From NCBI GenBank assembly GCA_002328585.1, contig DCUV01000056.1, positions 1-32,874 of the forward strand: a DNA stretch of 32,874 nucleotides, written 5' to 3'. Of the stretch, positions 4,513-12,829 are shown one piece after another; position 1 is the stretch's first letter, and each line of letters begins with the position of its first letter. The translations under genes were made by a program, and so were the position numbers. The notes under the pieces were generated by a model. It worked only from the letters and a program-made list of their open reading frames with translations, did no database searches and was not told the origin of the DNA. The stretch is from Spirochaetia bacterium UBA2205 (GTDB lineage: Bacteria; Spirochaetota; UBA4802; UB4802).

Positions 4513-6888
4513 TTAATACACTATATTCAGAACTTCCTCAAAATAGGTAACAAAATGCGCATCCATCCCTTTTTTGATATGCGCTGGCAACTCGTCAAAG
4601 TCCTTTTTATTCTCTATTGGATAAATAATGGTTTTTACGGCTGCTCGTTTTGCGGCGATAGTTTTTTCTTTAACACCTCCAATAGGCAGCACTCGCCCGG
4701 TTATAGTAAGCTCGCCTGTCATTGCTACGCTCTTTTTAATTGGTTTATTTTTTGCAAGCGAATACAACGCTGTAGCCATGGTAATACCTGCCGAAGGACC
4801 GTCCTTAGGAGTGGCTCCTGCAGGAACATGGAGATGAATAAAGTGGTTTTCAAAGAAATCAGGATCAATGCCAAATTGTTTAACACGGGAGCGGATATAT
4901 GAATAGGCAATCTCGGTTGACTCTTTCATGACATTGCCCAATTGTCCAGTCTGGGTAAATCCCTTTGTTTTTGATGGGATTGCCGTTGCTTCAATGTACA
5001 GTGTTGCTCCGCCCATACTGGTCCATGCAAGCCCCATAACAACGCCCGGGATTGGTTTTTTGTACAATGATTCATCGGTAAAGCGTGGTTTCCCTAAAAA
5101 TTCTTCAAGATTTTCAGGAGTCACCATTATGGATGCAGCAGTCCCTTCTATTATTTGACGGGTAGATTTGCGCATAATCTTTTTTATATTATTTTCCAGA
5201 CTGCGTACCCCGGCTTCACGCGCATAGCCATCTATGATCTTTTTTAATGATGCAGTATCTATTTTAACCTCGTTTTTTAAAAGTCCATGCTCTTTTATCT
5301 GCTTTGGAATTAAAAAACGTTTTGCAATCTCTAATTTTTCTTCCAGTATATATCCAGAAAGATGCATTATTTCCATTCTATCCATCAATGGTAATGGAAT
5401 GGTATCTAACTGGTTGGCAGTTGCAATAAAAAGTACATTAGAGAGATCATACCGTACATCTAAATAGTGGTCTAAAAATTGGGAATTCTGCTCAGGGTCC
5501 AGAACTTCAAGCAATGCTGATGCAGGGTCACCCTGAAAACTTGCACCAATTTTATCAATTTCATCAAGCATAATAACAGGATTTGATGTCTCAACCACCT
5601 TGAGACTTTGTATTATCTTCCCTGGCATTGCACCTATATAGGTGCGTCTATGTCCTTTAATTTCAGCTTCATCGCGCATGCCGCCTAACGAAAACCTATA
5701 AAACTTACGGTTTAAAGCAGCAGCAACGGATTTGCCTATAGATGTTTTACCAACACCCGGAGGTCCCACAAAACAAATAATTGAACCGGTAATATTCCCC
5801 TTTTTCTTGCCAGCGCTGATAAATTCAAGAATTCTGTCTTTAATATCCTGTAAGCCGTAATGATCTCTGTCCAATATTTTTTTTGCCTTATGGATGTCGT
5901 AATTATCTTCAGAAAAAAGACCCCACGGTAACGAGGTAAGCCAGTCTAAGTAATTACGGCTTACTCCATACTCTGCCGAGTGAGGTTCTAACACTTTAAG
6001 CTTTTCTATCTCCTCATCAAAACGTTTAAGAGCTTCTTCGCTGAGCTTCAGTTTTTTAATACGCTCTTCAAATTTTTCTATCTCGGATGTCTTTTCATCT
6101 TTTTCCAACCCAAGCTCTTTTTTTATCTCTTTCAATTGCTCACGTAAAAAGAATTCTTTTTGATTTTTTGCAATACGTTCTTCAATCTGCTGTGAAATCT
6201 TTTTTTGCAACTTTGATAGCTCCAGCTCTTTCTTTAAAAGGAGAAGCACCTTTTCAACACGCTGTTTAACGTCAAAGGTTTCCAGCACTTCTTGAACCTC
6301 GGAGGGCTCAGTGGAGGTTAATGATGCAACAAAATCAGCCAATTTGCCCGGATCTTCCAGGCTGAACCTGTTTAAGAAAAGTTTAAGTTCTTCTTGAAAT
6401 AAAGCGTTCGATTTTATTAATTCTTTTACCGAAGAAAGGATAGCTGCCGAGTATGCCTTCATTTCATCGGTAGATTCAGCGGCTGGCTCATAGTGATGGT
6501 CCACCTGCCACCTGATAACTGGCTCTTCAGTGATTACCTGCACCAGGGTAAAACGTTTCAGAGCATTTACCATGACCTGTATGGTATTTTCATCAATTGG
6601 TGCAATCTTTAAAATTTTTATGCTGACACCAACCTTATACAGATCTGAAGAGGTAACCATCCCTTCACGCTGGTTTTGTATTAAAACAACACCGCCTATT
6701 TTGTTGTCGGATTCGGCTATTGCCCTGGCAGTATTGAGCATGGTATCACCCGTTAGTACCAGCGGCACCATCATACCCGGAAATATTGGCCTGTGCGATA
6801 TTGGTATAATAGGTATAATCTCAGGTAAAATCTCAGATGGTAGTATAAGATGTTTTGATTCAATAATATTCTGCGAATCATCTGGCAT
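4513..6888 (-). CDS. lon: ATP-dependent Lon protease (LonA type), first paralogue
   Basis: Cytosolic AAA+ serine protease that degrades misfolded and regulatory proteins. It is 791 aa, the usual LonA length. Domains in order: N-terminal substrate-binding domain (about 20-210), coiled-coil linker (about 215-300), AAA+ module with Walker A GPPGVGKT (375-382) and Walker B VIMLDEID (438-445), and the protease domain with catalytic Ser699 in KDGPSAG and Lys740 in GGVKEK. All catalytic residues are intact. ATG at 6886-6888 is preceded by AGAGGTGA. The gene is monocistronic and divergent from the VTC-DUF4956-CotH operon. A second complete LonA lies at 29888-32287. Confidence 0.97.
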   Translation of the reverse strand: MPDDSQNIIESKHLILPSEILPEIIPIIPISHRPIFPGMMVPLVLTGDTMLNTARAIAESDNKIGGVVLIQNQREGMVTSSDLYKVGVSIKILKIAPIDENTIQVMVNALKRFTLVQVITEEPVIRWQVDHHYEPAAESTDEMKAYSAAILSSVKELIKSNALFQEELKLFLNRFSLEDPGKLADFVASLTSTEPSEVQEVLETFDVKQRVEKVLLLLKKELELSKLQKKISQQIEERIAKNQKEFFLREQLKEIKKELGLEKDEKTSEIEKFEERIKKLKLSEEALKRFDEEIEKLKVLEPHSAEYGVSRNYLDWLTSLPWGLFSEDNYDIHKAKKILDRDHYGLQDIKDRILEFISAGKKKGNITGSIICFVGPPGVGKTSIGKSVAAALNRKFYRFSLGGMRDEAEIKGHRRTYIGAMPGKIIQSLKVVETSNPVIMLDEIDKIGASFQGDPASALLEVLDPEQNSQFLDHYLDVRYDLSNVLFIATANQLDTIPLPLMDRMEIMHLSGYILEEKLEIAKRFLIPKQIKEHGLLKNEVKIDTASLKKIIDGYAREAGVRSLENNIKKIMRKSTRQIIEGTAASIMVTPENLEEFLGKPRFTDESLYKKPIPGVVMGLAWTSMGGATLYIEATAIPSKTKGFTQTGQLGNVMKESTEIAYSYIRSRVKQFGIDPDFFENHFIHLHVPAGATPKDGPSAGITMATALYSLAKNKPIKKSVAMTGELTITGRVLPIGGVKEKTIAAKRAAVKTIIYPIENKKDFDELPAHIKKGMDAHFVTYFEEVLNIVY

Positions 6889-7150
6889 GAGCTATCACCT
6901 CTTGTGAATTGTTTTTATAGTAATGTAGCATGGCAGATTTTTAAAATCAAGATAATTTTTTTGTATGATTCAGCGTGGGCACTGTAAAAATACACGCTTT
7001 CATAGTAATAGTATTAAATCATTTAATCATGATTTTAACGCTTTTAACCTGTATGAATAGACATCTGATTACTTCGGTTTTCTATGAATTTTTTTATTGA
7101 CAGGTATAAAAGGGCTGCTGTGAGTATAGGTTAATGGAGATTTTTTGTAT
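6889..7150. promoter_or_regulatory. Divergent promoter region between lon and the VTC operon
   Basis: About 260 nt of AT-rich sequence. For lon (minus strand) a candidate promoter is TTGATT (6950-6945), 17 nt, TACATT (6927-6922). On the plus strand a TTGACA near 7100 has no well-spaced -10. Two inverted repeats are visible: AGCGTG (6972-6977) with CACGCT (6993-6998), and AAATCAT (7016-7022) with ATGATTT (7029-7035). I found no CIRCE-type heat-shock operator. The assignments are weak. Confidence 0.3.
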
Positions 7151-7237
7151 ATGGCATTGACTTTTACTGCTTATTCAATAGTATTGCTAATATTAATGTT
7201 TGGTAGTATACAGTACATCTTTTCGATAATTGATTGA
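7151..7237 (+). CDS. Possible 28-residue hydrophobic peptide upstream of the VTC gene
   Basis: ATG at 7151-7153 opens a 28-codon frame, MALTFTAYSIVLLILMFG and so on, ending TGA at 7235-7237, only 3 nt before the VTC ATG at 7241. The peptide is one predicted membrane helix. A GGAG lies about 11 nt upstream, which is somewhat far. The VTC gene has no clear ribosome site of its own, so translational coupling from this short frame would explain how it is translated. It could be an upstream regulatory frame, a small membrane subunit or chance. Confidence 0.35.
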   Translation: MALTFTAYSIVLLILMFGSIQYIFSIID

Positions 7238-7240
7238 AAA

Positions 7241-7936
7241 ATGATAACCACCAATAAAGTTGAACATGAGCTTAAATATGTCGTCAACAATTCTCGTGCT
7301 GTTGATATGATAGGATGGCTGTCACGGTATTGTGAGCCTGATCCTGAATATCCGCGGGGAATGATCTCAAGTATTTATTATGATACTTTGCAGTGGAAAT
7401 ATCTTGACCAAAAATTGAACAGCTTTTATCTTAAAACCAAGGTTCGATTACGATGGTATTCTGATCTCCATTACAGCTGCCACGATGATGCAGTATTTGT
7501 TGAACTGAAGTATAAGATAGGTTCACGGCGTGGCAAGATACGCGTCAAATCCACTTACAGTGGAACTGAGATAGCAGGGATGCCTCTTGAGGATGCACGT
7601 TTGTTGATGATACCCCATATACTAAACAATAAAGGGGTGATTATCAAAGATAAACTGCTCCCTGCATTTCAGATTACCTATAAAAGGTTCAGATATATCG
7701 ATCCTTATTCTATGTCACGGATATGTTTTGATTTTGATATTCATTCGCCACGAGTAAACAGTATAATGCTGCCATACATGAATCCTGTTATGCTTCAGAC
7801 TGCGGTTTTTGAGGTCAAAGGGAGTGAAAGTGAACTTCCCTCATCGCTTTACCCTTTGACGGATATGGGACTCAAAAAGTCAGCATTTTCCAAATATAGT
7901 GCCTGCTACAGGAAATTAATACGACGGCACTTTTAA
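7241..7936 (+). CDS. VTC-domain (polyphosphate polymerase-like) protein
   Basis: 231 aa. It matches the VTC catalytic-domain family, which in yeast Vtc4 makes inorganic polyphosphate from ATP in a basic tunnel. Visible features include KVEHELKYVV at the N-terminus, SIYYDT, the basic strand KVRLRWY, VFVELKYKIGSRRGKIRVK, the acidic FDFDI, the late glutamate strand FEVKG, and a C-terminal KKSAFSKYSACY helix. Charged residues on alternating strands are typical of the triphosphate-tunnel fold. The protein is soluble and probably acts at the inner membrane face with the DUF4956 protein 30 nt downstream and the CotH-like protein after it, a gene trio that recurs in bacteria. The enzymatic activity is inferred from the family. 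Bacterial members of this trio are poorly characterised. Confidence 0.85.
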   Translation: MITTNKVEHELKYVVNNSRAVDMIGWLSRYCEPDPEYPRGMISSIYYDTLQWKYLDQKLNSFYLKTKVRLRWYSDLHYSCHDDAVFVELKYKIGSRRGKIRVKSTYSGTEIAGMPLEDARLLMIPHILNNKGVIIKDKLLPAFQITYKRFRYIDPYSMSRICFDFDIHSPRVNSIMLPYMNPVMLQTAVFEVKGSESELPSSLYPLTDMGLKKSAFSKYSACYRKLIRRHF

Positions 7937-7966
7937 TAATAAATTTTACCGTTAAGGATAAGTACT

Positions 7967-8680
7967 ATGGATATTTCATTTCAAAAAATTATTTCAATTT
8001 TACTCAAGGGTTTTGGCAGTCAGAAGATGGAGGATATAGGATTTTTGCCCTTTCTGCTTATTATGCTCCTGTCGTTGCTTTCAGCAATGCTGGTGTCGTA
8101 TCTTTACCTTAAATTTTATAAAAACAGGGCAACAGGGAGTCAAATTCATAGAGCTTTCCCTCTTCTGGGTGTGGCTATTACCGCTATTTTTATATGCATA
8201 CAGTTTTCTCTTCCTCTTTCATTGGGCTTGCTGGGTGCTCTTTCTATAGTGCGATTCAGAACTCCTATAAAAGAGCCTGAAGAGATAGGGTTCATTATGG
8301 TTGTAGTTGCCACTTCTATCTGCTGTGCGGTTTTCAATATCCTCTTTCTTGGGATAGTTCTTCTGGTAACATACATAGGGCTTTTGATTCTTCAACGTGG
8401 TCCACGATTCCTTAAAGGGAGGATCAATGATGGGATGCTTATCATAACCGTTCCGGTTGATGACTATACCGCTAAGGCAGGCAACATCTTTAACTACCTG
8501 AAACAATCGCTTCCTCTGGGTAAGATTGAAAGTGTAACCGAAAATCAGGATAATACGGTGATATCATACAGCTTCAATACCATTGAAGATGATATGATTT
8601 TGAAAATAAAGCAGGAGCTTTTATCTATTTCAAATCAGATAAGTTCAAACTTTTTTTTCAACAGGATAGGTGATATATAA
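7967..8680 (+). CDS. DUF4956 family membrane protein
   Basis: 237 aa. About four membrane helices occupy residues 25-145 (LPFLLIMLLSLLSAMLVSYL; AITAIFICIQFSLPLSLGLL; VVATSICCAVFNILFLGIVL and on), followed by a soluble alpha-beta domain of about 80 residues. The cytosolic-loop signature LSIVRFRTPIKEPEEIGF is the DUF4956 hallmark. The function is unknown. Its constant association with VTC-domain genes suggests a membrane partner for a polyphosphate polymerase, perhaps for export or anchoring (inference). ATG is preceded by AAGGATAAGT. Its end overlaps the downstream CotH-like gene by 11 nt. Confidence 0.88.
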   Translation: MDISFQKIISILLKGFGSQKMEDIGFLPFLLIMLLSLLSAMLVSYLYLKFYKNRATGSQIHRAFPLLGVAITAIFICIQFSLPLSLGLLGALSIVRFRTPIKEPEEIGFIMVVVATSICCAVFNILFLGIVLLVTYIGLLILQRGPRFLKGRINDGMLIITVPVDDYTAKAGNIFNYLKQSLPLGKIESVTENQDNTVISYSFNTIEDDMILKIKQELLSISNQISSNFFFNRIGDI

Positions 8681-10340
8681 TATCATCAAAAGCGCCATGA
8701 AAAAACATCTGCCTATCATATTACTATTCACATTAATTGCTATATGCGGTGCTTACCTTGAAGGGATGGGTGCCTTTAAGGATATGGTTAAGGGTCTGCG
8801 AAGTAGAGAGCTCCCATCTGTCTATCTTAATTTTGGGAGGCGTGGGCAGATATTTAAAAAGATGGGGCTAACCTATATTGTTCCTCTTGATAATCAGTAT
8901 ACCGATGAAGGTGAAAGCAGAATCACGTTAGATCTGTCAAAGCTTGAATCACGAGATGAGTGGATACAAGCTGGTAAACTCCCCCCTCAAAATATGAAGA
9001 GCACAACCATCATCAATAAGAAATTGGTTGCTACGGGGCTTCCTATACTATCTCTGTACATGAATGAGCATGACCTTTATGATACCTTTACCGGTATTTA
9101 TGCCAATCCCCTGGAACGAGGACGAAACTGGGAGCGGCCATGCTTCATATCCTATTTTAACAATGGCGCACTGCTTTTTGGTACGGGCGCAGGTGTCAGA
9201 ATTCATGGAGAAACAAGCAGACTCCATGCTGTTAAAAATTTCAGAATCTATCTCAGGGATGTCTATGGTAAAGAATATTTTGGACACAATATACTATTTA
9301 ATGGTAAAGGTGATCCTGTCCAACGATTTGTGATAAAGAAAATAGAAAACGACTATGGTTTTACTGTTGCCATGGCGTATGCAATTGCACAGAAAATGGG
9401 TTGTTATGCACCGTTTGCTGATCCTGTAAAATTTTACCTGAATGGGAAACCGCATGGCTCGGGAAATTTTGTATTGCTGGAGTATCTGGATGTCCATTAC
9501 CTTCAGAATCACTTTGGGCATAAAAATTTTGTTTATTATGAGCTTAAAGGAAGAAAAGATAAACCGCGACAATATCAGCGTCTTTATGAATGGGCAAGGT
9601 TTGAAGGCAAATCTATAACATTTGAAAAAACTTCCGAGCTGATTGATATGGAAAATTTTATTAATTACTGGATTGTCAATATATTTTGTTCAAACAGTGA
9701 TCCCTACCAAGGGGTTGCACTCCTTGATAAAACAAAAAAAAATCCACGCTGGTTCTGGCTTATGTGGGATATGGACCATGCTTTTAGAAATATCTATGAA
9801 CATGATAAAAAAAATCTGTGGGAACAGGAACGCCCTATTAATCTGGTTTATACCAACACAAAGAAGGAAACGGACCCACGATATTTCATTTTCCGAGAGC
9901 TTATATTCCATGATGAACAATTCAGGGCTGTCTTTAAAAAAAGGCTAACCCATGCATTAAACTATATTCTTACAGCAGATTACCTTGCATCGATAGTTGA
10001 AAAAAATAGCAAAGTAGCGCTTAGTTTTGGTATGGATATAAAAAAAGCTCATGGCGAGCTTACCGAATATATGCAAAAACGCCCAAAATATGTTATGGAA
10101 ATGATGAATAAATATTTTAAGCTGGGAGATGTATATATGGTACACTTCACTATTCCTTCAGGTAAGGGTGTAATTATTGATGGATTTGAGGTTACCAAAA
10201 GCTTTACGGGTTACTATTTTAAAGGAGCAGAAATCTCTGTGAGTGCTATCAATGGGAAAGGATTGATTATAAATGGAAAGCATAATACTGTTTCAACATC
10301 ATTCCGCGTAACAAATGATATGACAGTGCAATGTCTATAG
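8670..10340 (+). CDS. CotH-like protein kinase family protein, membrane anchored
   Basis: 556 aa. GTG at 8670-8672 overlaps the end of the DUF4956 gene. AGGA lies just upstream, whereas the next start (ATG 8697) has no ribosome site. An N-terminal hydrophobic segment (about 14-30) acts as signal or anchor, so the rest is probably extracytoplasmic. The body follows the CotH layout: LPILSLYMNEHDLYD, GAGVRIHGETSR (about 173-184), KFYLNGKPHGSGNFVLLEYL region (254-273), YYELKG, SNSDPYQG (341-348) and the metal-binding MWDMDHAF (365-372). A small beta-rich C-terminal domain follows from about 478. CotH proteins are atypical kinases known from spore coats. In this VTC-DUF4956 setting the substrate is unknown. 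Third gene of the operon. Confidence 0.85.
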   Translation: MIYNIIKSAMKKHLPIILLFTLIAICGAYLEGMGAFKDMVKGLRSRELPSVYLNFGRRGQIFKKMGLTYIVPLDNQYTDEGESRITLDLSKLESRDEWIQAGKLPPQNMKSTTIINKKLVATGLPILSLYMNEHDLYDTFTGIYANPLERGRNWERPCFISYFNNGALLFGTGAGVRIHGETSRLHAVKNFRIYLRDVYGKEYFGHNILFNGKGDPVQRFVIKKIENDYGFTVAMAYAIAQKMGCYAPFADPVKFYLNGKPHGSGNFVLLEYLDVHYLQNHFGHKNFVYYELKGRKDKPRQYQRLYEWARFEGKSITFEKTSELIDMENFINYWIVNIFCSNSDPYQGVALLDKTKKNPRWFWLMWDMDHAFRNIYEHDKKNLWEQERPINLVYTNTKKETDPRYFIFRELIFHDEQFRAVFKKRLTHALNYILTADYLASIVEKNSKVALSFGMDIKKAHGELTEYMQKRPKYVMEMMNKYFKLGDVYMVHFTIPSGKGVIIDGFEVTKSFTGYYFKGAEISVSAINGKGLIINGKHNTVSTSFRVTNDMTVQCL

Positions 10341-10444
10341 ATACCGTCGCCACAGGTTTTTTAGGTTATCAAAATTGTATTAATTGTACTGGTTTATATC
10401 AATCTACCAATTGCACATTTTTAAATATATAAACAAAAAACTAA

Positions 10445-10472
10445 TTGCAAAAATTATTCTTTTTTGTATATT
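10445..10472 (+). promoter_or_regulatory. Candidate sigma-70 promoter of the thioesterase gene
   Basis: TTGCAA (10445-10450), a 16-nt spacer and TATATT (10467-10472) lie in the 176-nt AT-rich gap after the CotH-like gene. Transcription would start near 10480, giving a short leader before the ATG at 10517. No terminator for the upstream operon was recognised in this gap. Confidence 0.4.
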
Positions 10473-10516
10473 GAAACCGATAACCAATATTACTATAGCA
10501 ATAGAAAAGGTGCAGA

Positions 10517-10930
10517 ATGTCAGTAACCGAGATAAAAGTTAAAGGATATCACCTGGATTTATTTGGGCGTGTTACCAATCAGCGTTTTTTAGATCTTCTG
10601 GAAGATGCGCGATGGAGTTATATGGACACGATAGGTTTGAGTTTTGATGAATTTGCAAAAAAGGGTGTTTTTCTTGCTGTTGTCAATATTAATGTCAATT
10701 TCAGGGCTCCTTCAATACTGGGCGATACCCTTGTCATTGAGACATCGGTTGACCGTATCGGTAACCGTAGTATAACCGTTAAACAAAGGATGTATAACAA
10801 AAAAACCGAGCAGATTGTTCTGGATGCTGAGGTTGTTTATGTTATAGTAGATTTAGCAACAGGTAAATCCATACCTATTGATAATGGTATGAGGCAGATA
10901 TGGCTGGAACTATCAAACAAAAAAAATTAA
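10517..10930 (+). CDS. Acyl-CoA thioesterase, YbgC/4HBT hotdog family
   Basis: 137 aa, the usual size of a single hotdog domain. Hydrolyses acyl-CoA-type thioesters in the cytoplasm, with the exact substrate not predictable. The active-site loop reads YHLDLFGRVTNQRFLDLLEDAR: Asp14, Gly17 and Asn21 match the family's D-x-x-G-x-V-x-N pattern, although the usual GHVNN is GRVTN here. The long helix and five strands follow (INVNFRAPSILGDTLVI, SITVKQRMYN, AEVVYVIVDLATGKSIPI). ATG is preceded by AAAAGGTG. A PilZ protein follows 58 nt downstream on the same strand. No pathway is implied by the neighbours. Confidence 0.85.
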   Translation: MSVTEIKVKGYHLDLFGRVTNQRFLDLLEDARWSYMDTIGLSFDEFAKKGVFLAVVNINVNFRAPSILGDTLVIETSVDRIGNRSITVKQRMYNKKTEQIVLDAEVVYVIVDLATGKSIPIDNGMRQIWLELSNKKN

Positions 10931-10988
10931 AAATTTTATTTGCCTTATGTATCAGGGTAGTGTAGTTTGATAAAGGGGTAGTCAATAT

Positions 10989-11555
10989 ATGAGTGAAGAG
11001 GGAATAATGAGAAAGTACATCCACTATGATAAGCTCTCCAGTGAGATAAAAGATGCCATATATTTGTATTGGGGCACATTAAAGCAAAGTAATCCTGCGC
11101 TTAAGTTTGATGAGGCTATGGAAGATTGGTTTATGCATCAGTTTGACGGTTTCATGATTGCCAAATATCATATTAGGGGTGATAACTTACGGAAGCATTT
11201 CAGGCTTGATGTTGAGATTCCCATACGCATTGTTGAGCTTTTAATTGAATCATCAAAAGATGAAGCCGAAGCCATGGAGCTTATTGGTACCATTGTCAAT
11301 ATTAGCAAAGGTGGGCTTTATTTTATTTCGGATATGCCTCTTGAACTGTCATCTATTATCAGGGTTGTTATAGATTTTGGAGCTGTTGATAATGAGTTAA
11401 GCGATGTTGAAGCGCTGGCAATGGTGGTGCGACATGATACACGTGATGATAAAAAATATGGTATTGGAGTAATGTTTAGCAGCATCTATGATAATGGCAA
11501 GCACAATCTCAATATCTTTATATTGAAAAATCTTTCATATTATCTTTATTCATGA
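10989..11555 (+). CDS. PilZ-domain protein, predicted cyclic-di-GMP receptor
   Basis: 188 aa. An N-terminal region of about 65 residues without recognised motif is followed by a PilZ domain (about 66-185). The c-di-GMP signature is complete: RKHFR (68-72, RxxxR) and NISKGG (104-109, D/NxSxxG), then YGIGVMF as the later core strand. It probably binds c-di-GMP and changes partner interactions, as PilZ proteins do in motility, adhesion or envelope control. ATG follows AGGGG with about 10-nt spacing. An in-frame ATG six codons in is an alternative. Its TGA abuts the convergent TGA of the next gene with no base between (palindrome TGATCA at 11553-11558). Confidence 0.88.
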   Translation: MSEEGIMRKYIHYDKLSSEIKDAIYLYWGTLKQSNPALKFDEAMEDWFMHQFDGFMIAKYHIRGDNLRKHFRLDVEIPIRIVELLIESSKDEAEAMELIGTIVNISKGGLYFISDMPLELSSIIRVVIDFGAVDNELSDVEALAMVVRHDTRDDKKYGIGVMFSSIYDNGKHNLNIFILKNLSYYLYS

Positions 11556-11993
11556 TCATTGCCCTAATGCATCAATTTCCTTTTTTAGTCCACTTTTGGT
11601 AATATCAAAATAATAACAATATCTGCTGGGGCTTACGGATTCTCTTTTCTTTAATGTTCCAAATTCTGAAATTGTTGTGATTAGATAACCATGCACTTTT
11701 TCATCATAAATTATTTTCTTAGATATAATATAATGTTTTAAAGAAACAAAAGCCCGTTCCTGCCCTTTTTGTTTAACCGATAGCTCATCCCACGGTTCTT
11801 CAGATGGGACTATCACCACAACCCTGAATGTGTTGCTGTTGATGAAACCTTCTTTATCATATTCAAACATGAGATCATTGTTTTTTTGCGTAGTGGCATC
11901 TATAACGTGCTTTTTAGTACATGATGTTAGCAACAGTAAAAATGGAATATATAAGAGTAGTATCCATGTATATAATTGCGTTTTGTAATACAC
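11556..11993 (-). CDS. Small lipoprotein of unknown function
   Basis: 145 aa. A classic lipoprotein signal, with a hydrophobic stretch (ILLLYIPFLLLL) and lipobox LTSC, makes Cys25 the predicted lipidated residue. The mature part of about 120 residues is mixed alpha/beta without a recognised domain. The C-terminus (YFDITKSGLKKEIDALGQ) vaguely resembles that of the next lipoprotein at 12217 (both end in a short GLKK segment), which may indicate a shared family. GTG at 11991-11993 is preceded by AGGGGGG, a strong ribosome site, which decides the start. Probably anchored in the inner leaflet of the outer membrane or the periplasmic face of the inner membrane. Confidence 0.7.
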   Translation of the reverse strand: MYYKTQLYTWILLLYIPFLLLLTSCTKKHVIDATTQKNNDLMFEYDKEGFINSNTFRVVVIVPSEEPWDELSVKQKGQERAFVSLKHYIISKKIIYDEKVHGYLITTISEFGTLKKRESVSPSRYCYYFDITKSGLKKEIDALGQ

Positions 11994-12075
11994 AATTCCC
12001 CCCTTGAGATTGAATTGTGGATATGATATTATCCCCTTTTCATTAATAATACGAGGATGGTTGTTTTACACTACG

Positions 12076-12138
12076 GTCATTCCTAACTTGTTTTGGAATC
12101 ACTGCGCCACTCCTGTCATTCCGGGCTTGGTCCGGAAC
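12076..12138. repeat. Two copies of a short palindromic dispersed repeat
   Basis: GTCATTCC-TAACTTGTTTT-GGAATC (12076-12100, degenerate) and GTCATTCCGGGCTTGGTCC followed by GGAAC (12115-12138) are copies of a short imperfect palindrome, arms ATTCCGGG and (T/C)CCGGAA(T). A third copy lies at 15234-15258. Such elements turn up in intergenic DNA of many bacteria and give spurious frames reading VIPGLVRNP. Confidence 0.6.
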
Positions 12139-12216
12139 CCCTTTATTCCATTAAGGATTTTGCATTCAATGTATATCCACCTGTAACTGTATTGTGTTGT
12201 TAGGGAAACATCTTCA

Positions 12217-12735
12217 TTATTGACAACGCAATGAAGCCAATTTTTTCTTCAGACCATTTTCATATATCCGTATGACAGCGGTTTCGCTATAATCTTCATT
12301 GAAATAGGTGGCAATTAGTATCCGTTTATCAACATACGGCTTTAATTGTTGTGTGATACATGATTGCATGGAACTATCGCCGAAGGCAGAAGGATTGAGC
12401 TGTTTGGCAGCAGCAAAAAGTTCAGCATAGCATTGTGTTTCCATTGATTGTATAAGGTTAATGTGTGCACTTTCCCTGCCAGCTACCAGCCCTTCCACAC
12501 CTGCATCGGGCTTTGCTGTTACTGTACACTGGTAGCAATCATCGTTTAAAAATCCTGTTGTGGTTATATCATTGGACAATGACCGCACCAGTGATTCGTT
12601 GGTGGCACAGAATTGTAAAAAAAGAATGGACAATAGCAACAGGGCAGTGAAAAAACTCTTGATGTGTTGCTGGCATATAGCGTACTGTTTGGATGATGTT
12701 AAGTAAGTACCTTGCATAGCGTATGGTGTATCCAT
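12217..12735 (-). CDS. Small cysteine-containing lipoprotein-like exported protein
   Basis: Up to 172 aa. A hydrophobic segment FFTALLLLSILFLQ ends at Cys43, consistent with a lipoprotein signal, although Phe at -1 is outside the usual lipobox even for spirochaetes. The mature part has a Cys pair CYQC, a QCITQQL segment and a final C near the end, so disulphides are possible. Middle residues resemble LPP20-type lipoproteins only loosely. The start is uncertain: the longest frame begins ATG at 12735, a second ATG is six codons in, and neither has a clear ribosome site. An unusually long 25-residue lead precedes the hydrophobic core, so the true start may be further in at a non-ATG codon. Same strand as the TPR genes upstream. 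Confidence 0.6.
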   Translation of the reverse strand: MDTPYAMQGTYLTSSKQYAICQQHIKSFFTALLLLSILFLQFCATNESLVRSLSNDITTTGFLNDDCYQCTVTAKPDAGVEGLVAGRESAHINLIQSMETQCYAELFAAAKQLNPSAFGDSSMQSCITQQLKPYVDKRILIATYFNEDYSETAVIRIYENGLKKKLASLRCQ

Positions 12736-12829
12736 AGTTTAAAATTGTTAGCATGGTTTACAATAGTCAATAAAATATACTAAAATATAACAAATCGTTA
12801 TATGTCAAATAAAAAAAATTATTCTAACA

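Noticed and set aside
6889..7150. CIRCE or other heat-shock operator before lon
   Set aside because: No TTAGCACTC-N9-GAGTGCTAA match. The inverted repeats present do not resemble it.
12004..12186. 60-codon plus-strand frame reading VIPGLVRNP
   Set aside because: This is the translation of the palindromic dispersed repeat, a well-known source of false small genes.
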